Positions 52,235 to 61,109 of a stretch of DNA of 64,000 nt are shown piece after piece. The notes beneath the pieces are model-generated. The model worked only from the letters and a program-made list of their open reading frames with translations, made no database searches and was not told the origin of the DNA. Position numbers and translations under genes: made by a program. The stretch spans positions 124,001 through 188,000 of the forward strand of contig NZ_AUFB01000011.1 of assembly GCF_000426285.1 (NCBI RefSeq), written 5' to 3'. Numbering within the stretch: position 1 is the stretch's first letter; each line of letters opens with the position of its first letter. The DNA comes from Rhizobium leucaenae USDA 9039. GTDB lineage: Bacteria; Pseudomonadota; Alphaproteobacteria; Rhizobiales; Rhizobiaceae.

Positions 52235-52864
52235 ATGCATTCATTCCAGTCAGCTCAGACGACGCGGCCAAACCAGTTGGCAGGGAATGCGGCTCGCATG
52301 GATCAGCGGACCTTTCAGCGGGTTCCGATCAATATTCAGGGCCGTCTGATGCTGGCCAATTATGAGGAATTTGAATGCCTGGTCACGGATATGTCGCCGG
52401 GCGACATGTACGTGACTTGCCTGGGGCGTCCGCGCACCAATGAGCGGGTTGTAGCCTATATTGACCATCTCGGCCGGGTCGAAGGCAATGTCGTTGCCGT
52501 CGATGCCCGCGGCTTCAGCATGTCGATCAACGCCACCGACCGCAAACGGGAGAAGCTCGCCGCTCAGCTTACTTGGCTGGCCAACAAGCATGAGCTCGGG
52601 CTGCCGGAAGATCGTCGTCACGACCGCCTCACACCACGCAACACGGTCAGCGAATTGATGCTGGAAGACGGCACGCGCTATGTGTGCCGCATCATGGACC
52701 TTTCACTCTCGGGGGCCGCCGTCGATGTCGAGGCACGCCCGCCGATCGGAACGCCCGTGCGCCTCGGCAACATGCGCGGCCGCGTCGTGCGCCACTTCAT
52801 GGAAGGTGTCGCGATCGAATTTCTCTCGCTGCAATCCCGTGAGACCTTGCGCGAGTTTCTCTGA
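52235..52864 (+). CDS. PilZ-domain protein with two PilZ-like units
   Basis: 209 residues. Unit one (about 24-95) begins RTFQR (an RxxxR-type motif) but its DxSxxG counterpart reads DMSPGDM and looks degenerate. Unit two (about 125-205) has RRHDR and DLSLSGAAVDV, the full RxxxR and DxSxxG cyclic-di-GMP signature. So one intact c-di-GMP receptor domain plus a decayed copy. It follows the PAS_5 gene by 84 bases on the same strand. Confidence 0.88.
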   Translation: MHSFQSAQTTRPNQLAGNAARMDQRTFQRVPINIQGRLMLANYEEFECLVTDMSPGDMYVTCLGRPRTNERVVAYIDHLGRVEGNVVAVDARGFSMSINATDRKREKLAAQLTWLANKHELGLPEDRRHDRLTPRNTVSELMLEDGTRYVCRIMDLSLSGAAVDVEARPPIGTPVRLGNMRGRVVRHFMEGVAIEFLSLQSRETLREFL

Positions 52865-52935
52865 ATCTGTCATCTTGCAGACACGTCGGCTGCTGAGATA
52901 GCGGCGTTTCGCCTCTCTGTCTCGTGTAACGGCCA

Positions 52936-53898
52936 ATGAAGACGCTTTATCCTGAAATCGATTCCTATCATCAGGGCATGCTCGACGTCGGCGATGGGTA
53001 CAGCATTTGTTGGACGCAATCGGGCAATCCGGACGGTGTTCCCGTTGTCGTCCTGCATGGCGGTCCGGGTTCCGGCAGTTCCGCCAGCACCCGCCGCTTT
53101 TTCGATCCGGCACACTATCGTATCATCCAGTTCGACCAGCGCGGTTGCGGAGCGAGCCTGCCGCATGCGTCCGAGCCGGAAGCCGATCTTTCCGCCAACA
53201 CCACATGGCACCTGCTTGGTGACATAGAGCAGCTTCGCCACTTCTTCGGCATCGAGCGCTGGCTGGTTTACGGCAATTCCTGGGGTTGCACTCTGGCACT
53301 GGTCTATGCCGAAGCGCATCCACAACGTGTCGCTGCCCTCCTTGTCGTTGGCGTCACCATGACACGGCAATCCGAGATCGACTGGCTCTATAATGGGCTT
53401 GCCCGTTTCTTTCCCAAGGAATGGGAGCGCTTCCGAGCTGGCGTGCCGGAGAGCGAGCGCGATGGAGATCTGGTTGCCGTATACCATCACTTGCTTCGTA
53501 ATCCGGATCCGGCCGTCCATATCAAAGCTGCCAAGGACTGGCACGACTGGGAATCGGCTTCGATCCTCATCGATATCAGGGCGACTTTGCCCAGCCGCTG
53601 GTCCGATCCCAAATATCTCACTGCAAGAGCACGCATCATCACCCATTACTTCCATAATCGCGGCTGGCTGGAAGACGGACGGATATTAAGGGACATCCAC
53701 CGGCTCGACGGCATCCCCTGCGTGATGATCCAAGGGCGGCTCGATCTTGAGGCGCCCGTCGTCACCGCGTGGGAGCTTTCACGGGCATGGCCTGCGGCAA
53801 GATTGGTCGTGGTTCCCAATTCCGCCCATTCGCCCGCGACATCGGAGATGGCGGCAGCCATTGTCGACGCTACGGACGAATTTTGCGCGATTGGCTGA
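52936..53898 (+). CDS. pip: proline iminopeptidase
   Basis: 320 residues, the family length. Releases N-terminal proline from peptides. Motifs: oxyanion hole HGGPGSG (41-47), FDQRGCGAS, nucleophile GNSWG with Ser115, Asp in QGRLDLEAPV and His in NSAHSPATS. Cytosolic, no signal peptide. Single gene. Confidence 0.93.
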   Translation: MKTLYPEIDSYHQGMLDVGDGYSICWTQSGNPDGVPVVVLHGGPGSGSSASTRRFFDPAHYRIIQFDQRGCGASLPHASEPEADLSANTTWHLLGDIEQLRHFFGIERWLVYGNSWGCTLALVYAEAHPQRVAALLVVGVTMTRQSEIDWLYNGLARFFPKEWERFRAGVPESERDGDLVAVYHHLLRNPDPAVHIKAAKDWHDWESASILIDIRATLPSRWSDPKYLTARARIITHYFHNRGWLEDGRILRDIHRLDGIPCVMIQGRLDLEAPVVTAWELSRAWPAARLVVVPNSAHSPATSEMAAAIVDATDEFCAIG

Positions 53899-54299
53899 CG
53901 GCCAAAGAAATCAAATATTTTTTTGAGCACGCTTTTTCCCAAAATGGCACAGTTGCAAGGGAATTTCCGACGCTGGCGAGATCGCAACAGTGCACCGAGA
54001 GGAAGCGACCGTCCCATCTTGGCGCTCCCATCGGCCAACGGCGTGCCTAACCAACTTCTGTCGCAGAGAACAGAATCCTTTGGAAACAACGGGATAAGGG
54101 GAATCCGAGCGCGGTAGTTTCCGCGGAAAAACATTCGAATTTTAATCGAATTCTCTGAAAGTTCGATTCAAGTTTTGCTCTCATTTTACGACAATTCGAT
54201 CCGTATTTGAATCAACTAAGTCCTTAATTTGACTATGTAATTTTGCGTCGGATAAAAGCCTGCATGTCATTCTGTTCCCAATAAAACAGGGACACGGAC
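53899..54299. other. AT-rich intergenic region upstream of the transglutaminase-like gene
   Basis: No gene seen. From 54130 to 54250 the sequence is AT-rich and repeats TTCGA/TCGAA half-sites at least four times (for example near 54134, 54151, 54164, 54196), which could be binding sites for a regulator of the downstream gene. Confidence 0.5.
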
Positions 54300-54905
54300 A
54301 TGAGCTTTCAATTCCTCCTTCGCGGCTATGCCGCCATGGCTCTTTTCACCTTCGGCTGTCTCGGCTTCGCCCATGCGACGCCGGCCAATATGACGATCAC
54401 CGGCGACGCTGCCCCCCCGATCGGCCATTATGAGTTCTGCAAGGAAAATCCGAAGGAATGTGCTTATGCCGGCGGCGATGCTGGTCCCGCTATCCTTACC
54501 GAAGATCGCTGGAAGGCCATCCTGAAGATCAACTACACGGTCAACACGACGATCAAGCCGATGACCGATATGGAGCTCTATGGCGTCGAGGAAAAATGGG
54601 CGATCCCGACCACTGCCGGCGACTGCGAGGATTTCGCGCTGCTGAAGCGAAAGGAACTGATCGATGCCGGCTTTTCCGCCTCCGATCTGCTGATGACGGT
54701 CGTGCTGCAGCCGAACGGTGAAGGCCATGCCGTGCTGACGGTGCGCACCGATCGCGGCGACTTCGTTCTCGATAACATGCGCAACAAGGTAAAGCTTTGG
54801 TCGGACACCGAATACACCTTCCTGAAGCGTCAGTCCGCTGACGATCCGGCCCGCTGGGTCAAGATACAGGATGGCCGCGCCGTCGCAGTCGGCAGCTTGA
54901 AATAA
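54300..54905 (+). CDS. exported transglutaminase-like cysteine proteinase (BTLCP)
   Basis: 201 residues with a signal peptide (about 1-25, ending AHA). Family BTLCP: catalytic Cys in TAGDCEDFALLKR (about 104), His in GEGHAVLTVRT and Asp in FVLDNMR. The related LapG cleaves a surface adhesin under c-di-GMP control; no LapD partner lies here, so that role is not supported. The N-terminal YEFCKENPKECAYAGG segment is typical of the rhizobial members. Confidence 0.9.
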   Translation: MSFQFLLRGYAAMALFTFGCLGFAHATPANMTITGDAAPPIGHYEFCKENPKECAYAGGDAGPAILTEDRWKAILKINYTVNTTIKPMTDMELYGVEEKWAIPTTAGDCEDFALLKRKELIDAGFSASDLLMTVVLQPNGEGHAVLTVRTDRGDFVLDNMRNKVKLWSDTEYTFLKRQSADDPARWVKIQDGRAVAVGSLK

Positions 54906-55343
54906 GCGCCTTTCCACCACACGGTCACCGGCGACCTTGCACCGGCGATCTCAGTCAAAGGCCCGGTCTGTCCCCGCATTTCTGTCCTGATCGGCGCCTT
55001 AGAGCCGTTCCCGCTGTCCCGGGAACGGCTCTTTTCTTTTCCGAGGTATGCCCGGGGCGAGTGCAGGCAGGGCTGCCCGACTGTTCAAGCGAAATTACGA
55101 AACGAGAAAAAGATAGATCGGCACCAATGATTCCGGGGGACGCTGAACGATCCCGCCCGAAATCTGCCCCGATTTTCGCAAAGGTATTTGTGCCGATAAA
55201 TATGCAAGCCGACGCATTCTTAACGGCTCATTAACCAGTATGGCGGCAATCATTTCACAGCGAGACTCATCAGGGGTCTTGAGCCGTGGCGGACGCGTCA
55301 TCGACGATGGTTTCCAACGCGGAATGGAACCGAAGGCAAGAGC
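54906..55343. other. intergenic region downstream of the transglutaminase-like gene
   Basis: Holds a strong terminator (see next entry) and no supported gene. A minus-strand frame at 55095-55301 (68 codons) lacks family features. Confidence 0.6.
55001..55040 (+). terminator. Rho-independent terminator of the transglutaminase-like gene
   Basis: AGAGCCGTTCCC (55001-55012), loop GCTGTCCC, GGGAACGGCTCT (55021-55032), then TTTCTTTT. A perfect 12-bp stem with a T-rich tail, about 95 bases after the stop. Confidence 0.93.
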
Positions 55344-56102
55344 ATGGCCCCTCCTCTGTCGTCAGCCTCTGTGATGGACGAACAGCCGCTGATATCGGGC
55401 GGTCTCGTTTACCGTCTGACAGCCGGCGTTGCCGTGCTCGCCGCCCTCACCGTTGCCATCACCATAGGTGGTCGCTGGCTCGGCGAAAAGATCTCCCTGG
55501 CCGGCCACACTGCCGATATCAAGCCAATTACGGTGACAATTGGCGAGGATACGCTGAGGCTTGCCGCCAACACCATCCGTTTTCCAAGCGAACGAGTAAG
55601 CGGCGTCGCAGAACGAGCCGATCTCTATCTCACCTGGCCGCAGATGCAGGGCTATAGCGACGCCGATCGCTTGCGCTTTGACGATATTTCCCAGGCCTCC
55701 TCGCTGATTTTCCTGCAGCTCAGCCAGAGCACGATGTCGCGCGACATGTCGGGCCGGCTGGAGCCGATCTATTCGCATCTGATGGAAGGCGACGCCTTCG
55801 CCGGTCCGCATGGGCTCACCGCCCACCGCCTGCGCGCCGACGCCGGCTATAATGGCGAAGTGCTTCTCACCGCGCCACGCGCTGGCGAGCCGGATTATGT
55901 CGTGCGCTGCATCCTGCCCTCTTCGCCGGATCAGGCGACCAGCGGCGATTGCCAGAGGGATATTAAGGTGGGCAAGGATCTCAGTGTGCTTTATCGTTTT
56001 TCCAGCCATCAGCTTGGTGACTGGCAGAGGATGGATGCTGCCGTCCAGAGCTTCATGAAGACGCGCCTTGTCGATGCGGCTGGCACGGCAGAATCTCCGT
56101 AA
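55344..56102 (+). CDS. membrane-anchored conserved hypothetical protein
   Basis: 252 residues from ATG 55344. One N-terminal membrane anchor (about 24-45), then a probably periplasmic domain with regularly spaced segments FPSERVSGVAERADLYLTWPQMQGY and GLTAHRLRADAGYNGEVL and a pair of cysteines (RCILPSSPDQATSGDCQRD, about 197-212) that may form a disulfide. I recall such proteins in rhizobia without a named function. It precedes the DD-carboxypeptidase gene on the same strand by 130 bases. Confidence 0.78.
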   Translation: MAPPLSSASVMDEQPLISGGLVYRLTAGVAVLAALTVAITIGGRWLGEKISLAGHTADIKPITVTIGEDTLRLAANTIRFPSERVSGVAERADLYLTWPQMQGYSDADRLRFDDISQASSLIFLQLSQSTMSRDMSGRLEPIYSHLMEGDAFAGPHGLTAHRLRADAGYNGEVLLTAPRAGEPDYVVRCILPSSPDQATSGDCQRDIKVGKDLSVLYRFSSHQLGDWQRMDAAVQSFMKTRLVDAAGTAESP

Positions 56103-56231
56103 GTGACGACTAAAATGATGCCGAAACTTGAAACCAACTGTTCATCATAAACCGATTGGTAACGCTAAGCCCCTACTCTTCGAACCCAACGGGCGTTCAT
56201 GGAGGCGGCGGCCGGATAATCGAGAACGTAA

Positions 56232-57761
56232 ATGCAAGCAGAGAGTGAAGTAGTGTCCAGATCAATTTTTTCCGCATCCTCATCAAGCTCCGGCAAGTTT
56301 CTGGCGAGGGTGCTGTTCGGTTTTGCAATCACGACTGCGGCGGTGACGGTTACCGTGGACGTGTCTGATGCAGCCGGAGGCACGAAATACGCGGGCATCG
56401 TCATCGATGCGAACACGGGTAACGTTCTCTATAGCGAAAATGCGGATACGCTTCACTACCCCGCCTCGCTCACCAAGATGATGACGGTCTATCTAACCTT
56501 CGAGGCGCTTGAGGCCGGTCGCATCACGCTCGATACTCCCGTCGTCTTCTCGAAAAATGCAGCCTCGCAGGCTCCGACCAAGCTTGGCATCGGTACGGGC
56601 CGATCTGTGACCGTTCGGGAAGCTATCCTCGGCATCGTCACCAAATCCGCCAACGATGCGGCGATGGCGCTCGGCGAAATGCTGGGCGGCTCGGAAGACA
56701 ATTTTGCTCGCATGATGAACAACAAGGCTCGTGCGCTTGGAATGACCCGCACGACCTATCGCAATCCGAACGGCTTGCCGAACACCGCGCAGATGACGAC
56801 AGCGCGCGACCAAGCTCGCCTCGGCGTCGCCCTGCGCGAGCATTTCCCGCAATATTACGGTTTCTTCTCGCAGACGAGCTTTCGTCTCGGCAATAGAGTG
56901 ATCCCGGGTCACAACCATCTGCTTGGCTCCGTGCGCGGTGTCGACGGCATCAAGACAGGTTACACGCGCGCTGCCGGATACAATCTCGCCACTTCGGTGA
57001 AGGTCGACGGCCGGTCGATCGTCGGTGTCGTGCTCGGTGGCGCTTCGACGCCCGCGCGCGATAACCAGATGCGCAAGCTGATCGCCACTTACCTGCCCCA
57101 AGCATCCACGAAGCACATTGCCTCCAATGTCGTCGCGCAGACGGCAGCGGAAGCGCCGAACGTCGAGGCTGCAAGCGCCCGCATGGCGGCTGCAGGTAGC
57201 GCGAAGATGAGCAAAGACGAGACTGCCGAATCCGATGACGACCAACAGCCGTCGAGCGCGGCCGCTTTTGCGGCAATAACGCCGAAGTCGAGCAATCCGC
57301 TGCTTGCAACCAAGCAGAAGCAACGCGCCGCATCCGATGAAGTCGCTTCCATCGAGCCGGCATCGGCGGTTCCGGATCAAGAGGACACGGATGAAGTCGA
57401 CGCCGTCACGACGGCCTCCACCTCCAAATCGAATACCAAGATCATCAAGACCCAAAAGGTTGAGAAGGCGGAGAAGGCTGAAAAGCCTGAGAAAGTTGCC
57501 AAGGCGAGCAAGGCTGAGACCGACCCGACCGGCTGGGTCGTCCAGATCGGCGTTTCCTCCAGCAAGGACGGCGCCAGCGATTTGCTCGATACCGCCAAGA
57601 GCAAGGGCGGCAAGGCGTTGCGCTCAGCCAAGCCTTATACGCTTGCCTTTGATGGCGGCTACCGCGCCCGTTTCGGCGGCTTCGAGGACCAGAATGCGGC
57701 TGTCAACGCCTGCAAGGTTCTCAAGAAAGCCGGCGTGAAGTGCTGGGCGAGCTTGGAATAG
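56232..57761 (+). CDS. D-alanyl-D-alanine carboxypeptidase (PBP5/6 type) with SPOR domain
   Basis: 509 residues. Trims stem peptides of peptidoglycan. Signal/anchor about 22-45. Penicillin-binding motifs: SxxK at Ser79-Lys82 (ASLTK), SxN at Ser139-Asn141, KTG at 241-243. After the catalytic part comes a long linker (about 300-430), Ala/Ser- then Lys/Glu-rich (KVEKAEKAEKPEKVAK), and a C-terminal SPOR domain (about 432-509) that would target it to denuded septal glycan. The usual PBP5 C-terminal amphipathic anchor is replaced by this arrangement, as in other alphaproteobacterial DacF-like enzymes. Confidence 0.93.
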   Translation: MQAESEVVSRSIFSASSSSSGKFLARVLFGFAITTAAVTVTVDVSDAAGGTKYAGIVIDANTGNVLYSENADTLHYPASLTKMMTVYLTFEALEAGRITLDTPVVFSKNAASQAPTKLGIGTGRSVTVREAILGIVTKSANDAAMALGEMLGGSEDNFARMMNNKARALGMTRTTYRNPNGLPNTAQMTTARDQARLGVALREHFPQYYGFFSQTSFRLGNRVIPGHNHLLGSVRGVDGIKTGYTRAAGYNLATSVKVDGRSIVGVVLGGASTPARDNQMRKLIATYLPQASTKHIASNVVAQTAAEAPNVEAASARMAAAGSAKMSKDETAESDDDQQPSSAAAFAAITPKSSNPLLATKQKQRAASDEVASIEPASAVPDQEDTDEVDAVTTASTSKSNTKIIKTQKVEKAEKAEKPEKVAKASKAETDPTGWVVQIGVSSSKDGASDLLDTAKSKGGKALRSAKPYTLAFDGGYRARFGGFEDQNAAVNACKVLKKAGVKCWASLE

Positions 57762-57790
57762 GGATGCGACACGGTTTCCGTGCCGCATCC
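57762..57790 (+). terminator. hairpin after the DD-carboxypeptidase gene
   Basis: GGATGCGACACGG (57762-57774), loop TTT, CCGTGCCGCATCC (57778-57790): 13 bp with one mismatch, starting at the stop codon. The tail is TTCAAAAATC, so the T run is short. Confidence 0.6.
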
Positions 57791-57890
57791 TTCAAAAATC
57801 TACCGGACGCCGTTGTGACATCCGGTTCTTCCGGCTCCTGATGACCATGGGACCGGCCCTGAGTTTGTAATGTGTTGCGGGGATGTGAAA

Positions 57891-58166
57891 ATGGCGGTGA
57901 ACGAGAACTTTCCGGGTTTCTCGCTCGATGGCGGGGGAAAGACGAAATCGAAGAGCTTTGCTCTTCATCCGCTGCATGAGGCAGCCATGCGGTTGGCCGA
58001 TCTCGGCCTCAGCCGTTCACGTTCGCGCAATAAAACGAAGGATCTGATCGGCATCCTGCTGTGCCACGGCGCCCGCGCCTGGCGCTATTCTCAGCCTGAG
58101 GCCCATATCCACCTGCACATCACTGCGCCGAATGGCCAAGCACCAGTGTTGATGCGGCTGCGCTGA
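57891..58166 (+). CDS. small conserved hypothetical protein
   Basis: 91 residues from ATG 57891 (ATG 57870 would add seven). Basic, Ser/Arg-rich middle (LGLSRSRSRNKTKDL) and a C-terminal segment HIHLHITAPNGQ. Likely a small cytosolic protein; I recognise no family. Codon use matches its neighbours, and it ends exactly at the RIME-like repeat copy 2. Confidence 0.6.
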   Translation: MAVNENFPGFSLDGGGKTKSKSFALHPLHEAAMRLADLGLSRSRSRNKTKDLIGILLCHGARAWRYSQPEAHIHLHITAPNGQAPVLMRLR

Positions 58167-58253
58167 AGCAATTCCAGGAAAAGTCTTAAGCGGTTCCGGA
58201 ACTGCAAAGAGATCGAGCGGTTCTCGGTTCCTTGAAAAGCTGAATCGCTCTAC
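58167..58253. repeat. RIME-like rhizobial intergenic repeat, copy 2
   Basis: Begins AAGCAATTCCAGGAAAAG at the stop codon of the small gene and ends GCTGAATCGCTCTA, matching copy 1 (24824-24916) at both ends and in the middle (GAGCGG...TTCC..GAAAAGCTGAA). It has diverged by deletions in the centre. Lies between two convergent genes, as copy 1 does. Confidence 0.72.
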
Positions 58254-58684
58254 AGCAGTCCGAGTTCCGAAAGTTCCCGCCTGAGATCGGCAGGCAGTTC
58301 GGCAACGCCGCCAAGGCTGTCGAGATCACGCGGCACATCCTCTTGCGGCAGATATCGCCAGCCCTGAAAGGCGCGGCGCGGCTGGCCGGCGGTCTCGACG
58401 ACGCTTGGATCGAGGATGAGCCGGCAACGCTGGATGCCGTCGGCGTCAGTGAAAGTCTCAATACCGAGCAATTTCTGTCGAGCCTGCACCTGCCCCTTGA
58501 TCACCCAATAGAGCGAGCCGCCATCCAGCAGCTCTTCCATACGCTTCGGCACCATCCGGGTCGTATGGGTAGTGTGCGGCTCCAGACCGGCAGCGATGGC
58601 GCTCATTGCCCGCTCGGAAACCCATTCGCGCAGGTCCTCAAGCGAGTCGGCGCCGACGCACAATTTAATGAGATGCAAAGCCAT
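58250..58684 (-). CDS. DUF1489-family protein
   Basis: 144 residues from ATG 58684. DUF1489 features: ALHLIKLCVGADSLEDLREW at the start, then TTRMVPKRMEELLDGGSLYWVIKG and LIDP-type RLILDPSVVETAGQPRRAFQGWRYL. A small alphaproteobacterial protein of unknown function. The stop lies just inside the RIME-like repeat end. Confidence 0.92.
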   Translation of the reverse strand: MALHLIKLCVGADSLEDLREWVSERAMSAIAAGLEPHTTHTTRMVPKRMEELLDGGSLYWVIKGQVQARQKLLGIETFTDADGIQRCRLILDPSVVETAGQPRRAFQGWRYLPQEDVPRDLDSLGGVAELPADLRRELSELGLL

Positions 58685-58744
58685 GCCGCCCGTTGAAATC
58701 CTTTTAGCAGGCAGCGTCAAGCTTTTAGAGTGAGGCTTCCACAC

Positions 58745-60151
58745 TCAACACTCGACGACATTCACCGCGAGGCCGCCCGTCGACGTTTCCTTGTATTTCT
58801 CGCTCATGTCGTAGCCGGTCTGGCGCATGGTTTCGATGCAGGCATCGAGCGGCACGAAATGCTGGCCGTCGCCTTTGATGGCGAGCGATGCGGCCGTCAC
58901 GGCCTTGACTGCGCCGAGCGCATTGCGCTCGATGCAGGGCACCTGCACGAGACCGGCGATGGGGTCGCAGGTCATGCCGAGATGGTGTTCCAGCGCAATC
59001 TCGGCGGCGTTTTCGATCTGCTCGGGCGTCGCGCCCATCACGGCGGCAAGACCTGCGGCCGCCATCGCGGCCGCCGAGCCCACCTCGCCTTGACAGCCGA
59101 CTTCCGCGCCGGAGATCGAGGCATTATGCTTGATGATGCCGCCGACGGCCGCCGCGGTCAGCAGATAGTTGCGGATGCCGTCCTGGTCCCAATCCTCATG
59201 GAAATGCTGATAGTAGCGGATCGTTGCCGGAATGACCCCGGCGGCGCCGTTGGTCGGCGCGGTGACCACGCGTCCGCCCGCGGCATTTTCCTCATTGACC
59301 GCCATGGCATAGACGCTCAGCCAATCATTGGCGAGCAGCGGATTGATGCGGTTGCTGCGCCATTCTTCCTGCAGCTTGTCATGGATGGCGCGCGCCCGGC
59401 GGCGCACCTTCAGGCCGCCCGGCATGATGCCCTCGACCTTCAAGCCGCGATCGATGCAACTATTCATCGCGCCCCAGATACGATCGAGCCCCGCGTCGAG
59501 TTCTTCGCTGCTCATGCGGGTCTCTTCGTTGGCGCGTTTCATCTGCGCGATCGAGAGGCCCGAGCGCTCGGCCATATCGAGCATCTGCTTGGCGGTGGCG
59601 AAGGGGAATGGAATTCGCTCGCCGGAGGAAGCCCTCTTCTTATCGGCGCGCATTTGCTCGAGCTCGGTGTCGGTAACGACGAAGCCGCCGCCGACGGAAT
59701 AGTAGATGCGCTTGACGAGCAGGCGTTCATCCTTGTCGAAGGCGGAAAAGCTCATGCCATTGGCATGGCCCGGCAGCGGCACCTTCTTGTCGAAGATCAG
59801 GTCGGTTTTCGGTTGGAATTGATAGGCTGGATGGCCCGGCGGCGTGATGCGCCCGCTGCGCTCTACCTCGTCGATGATCGCGTCCATCCGGTCCGGGTCT
59901 ACCGAATCGGGCCGCTCACCCATCAAACCGAGAATCACCGCCCTGCCCGTGCCATGCCCGATGCCGGTATGAGCGAGCGAGCCGTGCAGGCTGACCTTGA
60001 TCGAATCCACATGCACATTCGATGAAGGCCGTGGCCACTCGTTCGAAAGAATGAGATCCAGAAAACGATTGGCGGCCGACATCGGACCCATCGTGTGCGA
60101 ACTGGAAGGCCCAACGCCGATCTTGAAAACATCGAAAACTGAAAGAAACAT
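58745..60151 (-). CDS. sdaA: L-serine ammonia-lyase (iron-sulfur type)
   Basis: 468 residues from ATG 60151, single-chain form (alpha and beta parts fused). Converts L-serine to pyruvate and ammonia using a 4Fe-4S cluster. Features: SVFDVFKIGVGPSSSHTMGP at the start, later NGAAGVIPATIRYY, GCQGEVGSAAAMAAAGLAA, and cysteines in MTCDPIAGLVQVPCIERN that ligate the cluster. Monocistronic, with a 60-base gap before the DUF1489 gene. Confidence 0.96.
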   Translation of the reverse strand: MFLSVFDVFKIGVGPSSSHTMGPMSAANRFLDLILSNEWPRPSSNVHVDSIKVSLHGSLAHTGIGHGTGRAVILGLMGERPDSVDPDRMDAIIDEVERSGRITPPGHPAYQFQPKTDLIFDKKVPLPGHANGMSFSAFDKDERLLVKRIYYSVGGGFVVTDTELEQMRADKKRASSGERIPFPFATAKQMLDMAERSGLSIAQMKRANEETRMSSEELDAGLDRIWGAMNSCIDRGLKVEGIMPGGLKVRRRARAIHDKLQEEWRSNRINPLLANDWLSVYAMAVNEENAAGGRVVTAPTNGAAGVIPATIRYYQHFHEDWDQDGIRNYLLTAAAVGGIIKHNASISGAEVGCQGEVGSAAAMAAAGLAAVMGATPEQIENAAEIALEHHLGMTCDPIAGLVQVPCIERNALGAVKAVTAASLAIKGDGQHFVPLDACIETMRQTGYDMSEKYKETSTGGLAVNVVEC

Positions 60152-60350
60152 GGACCTTTGGTGCCTCCCCGGCAAATCACGCAATGGCAAGGCTACGCCA
60201 TTGGGCCAAGCCTGCACGGCGATCGTCCGACATCGGATTTCATGCCTGCGACATTACATGTAGGCATGATGCGGCGCAAACATAAGGCCATTGCGCCCGA
60301 ATGGACGTACGCTACAGTCGCCGACAGATGGACTCGGAGAATCTGCCTTT

Positions 60351-61043
60351 ATGACGACCGCTGACTATGTCGCCCTCGCCCTCTTCGTTCTTCTCTGGGC
60401 CGCGCACAACTGGATCATCGGTAGCGCCCGCTTTTTCAACCGGACGAGCCTGACGCTGGCAATGAATGAGCGCCGGCGCGAATGGATCTATAATTCGCTG
60501 CGGCGCGACCTGAAGATGATCGACACGCAGATCCTGTCCGGCCTGCAGAACGGCACCGGTTTCTTCGCCTCTACGTCGATCTTCGCCATTGGTAGCTGCT
60601 TCGCCCTGCTCGGTGCAACGGACAAGGTCAACGCCTTCTTCTCCGACCTGCCCTTCGTCTTCAATAGCGGCCGCACCGCCTTCGAAATCAAGGTGGCGGG
60701 ACTTGCCTGCCTGTTTGGCTATGCTTTCTTCAAATTCGGCTGGGCCTATCGCCTGTTCAACTATTGCACCATCCTCTTTGGCTCCTTGCCGATGCTGGCA
60801 GAGGCCGAGCTCAATCCCGCGCGGGCGGAACGCGCCGCAGAGCGGGTGATCCGCATGAACGTCATCGCCGCGCGCAACTTCAATGCGGGTCTGAGAGCGA
60901 TCTTTCTGTCGATCGGTTATCTCGGCTGGTTCCTCAGCCCCTATGTCTTTATCGTCACGACTGTCTTCATCATCATCGTCCTGATCCGCAGGCAGTTTTT
61001 TTCCGACGCGCGTCTGGCCATCATGGATATCGATGTGCCATGA
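60351..61043 (+). CDS. DUF599-family membrane protein
   Basis: 230 residues from ATG 60351, four hydrophobic segments (about 5-22, 68-86, 110-130, 182-215). Between them charged cytosolic loops (MNERRREWIYNSLRRDLKMID, EAELNPARAERAAERVIRM). This matches DUF599 proteins, about 230-residue inner-membrane proteins of unknown function. First of three same-strand membrane-protein genes. Confidence 0.85.
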   Translation: MTTADYVALALFVLLWAAHNWIIGSARFFNRTSLTLAMNERRREWIYNSLRRDLKMIDTQILSGLQNGTGFFASTSIFAIGSCFALLGATDKVNAFFSDLPFVFNSGRTAFEIKVAGLACLFGYAFFKFGWAYRLFNYCTILFGSLPMLAEAELNPARAERAAERVIRMNVIAARNFNAGLRAIFLSIGYLGWFLSPYVFIVTTVFIIIVLIRRQFFSDARLAIMDIDVP

Positions 61044-61109
61044 CATCGGCATGCCGGCGGCAAGCAAGTCGGCGCAGACGATTTGAATTCACGCCTGGAA
61101 GGACCGCCA

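Noticed and set aside
55095..55301. 68-codon minus-strand frame upstream of the membrane-anchored hypothetical gene
   Set aside because: No ribosome site or domain; mostly covers a promoter region.
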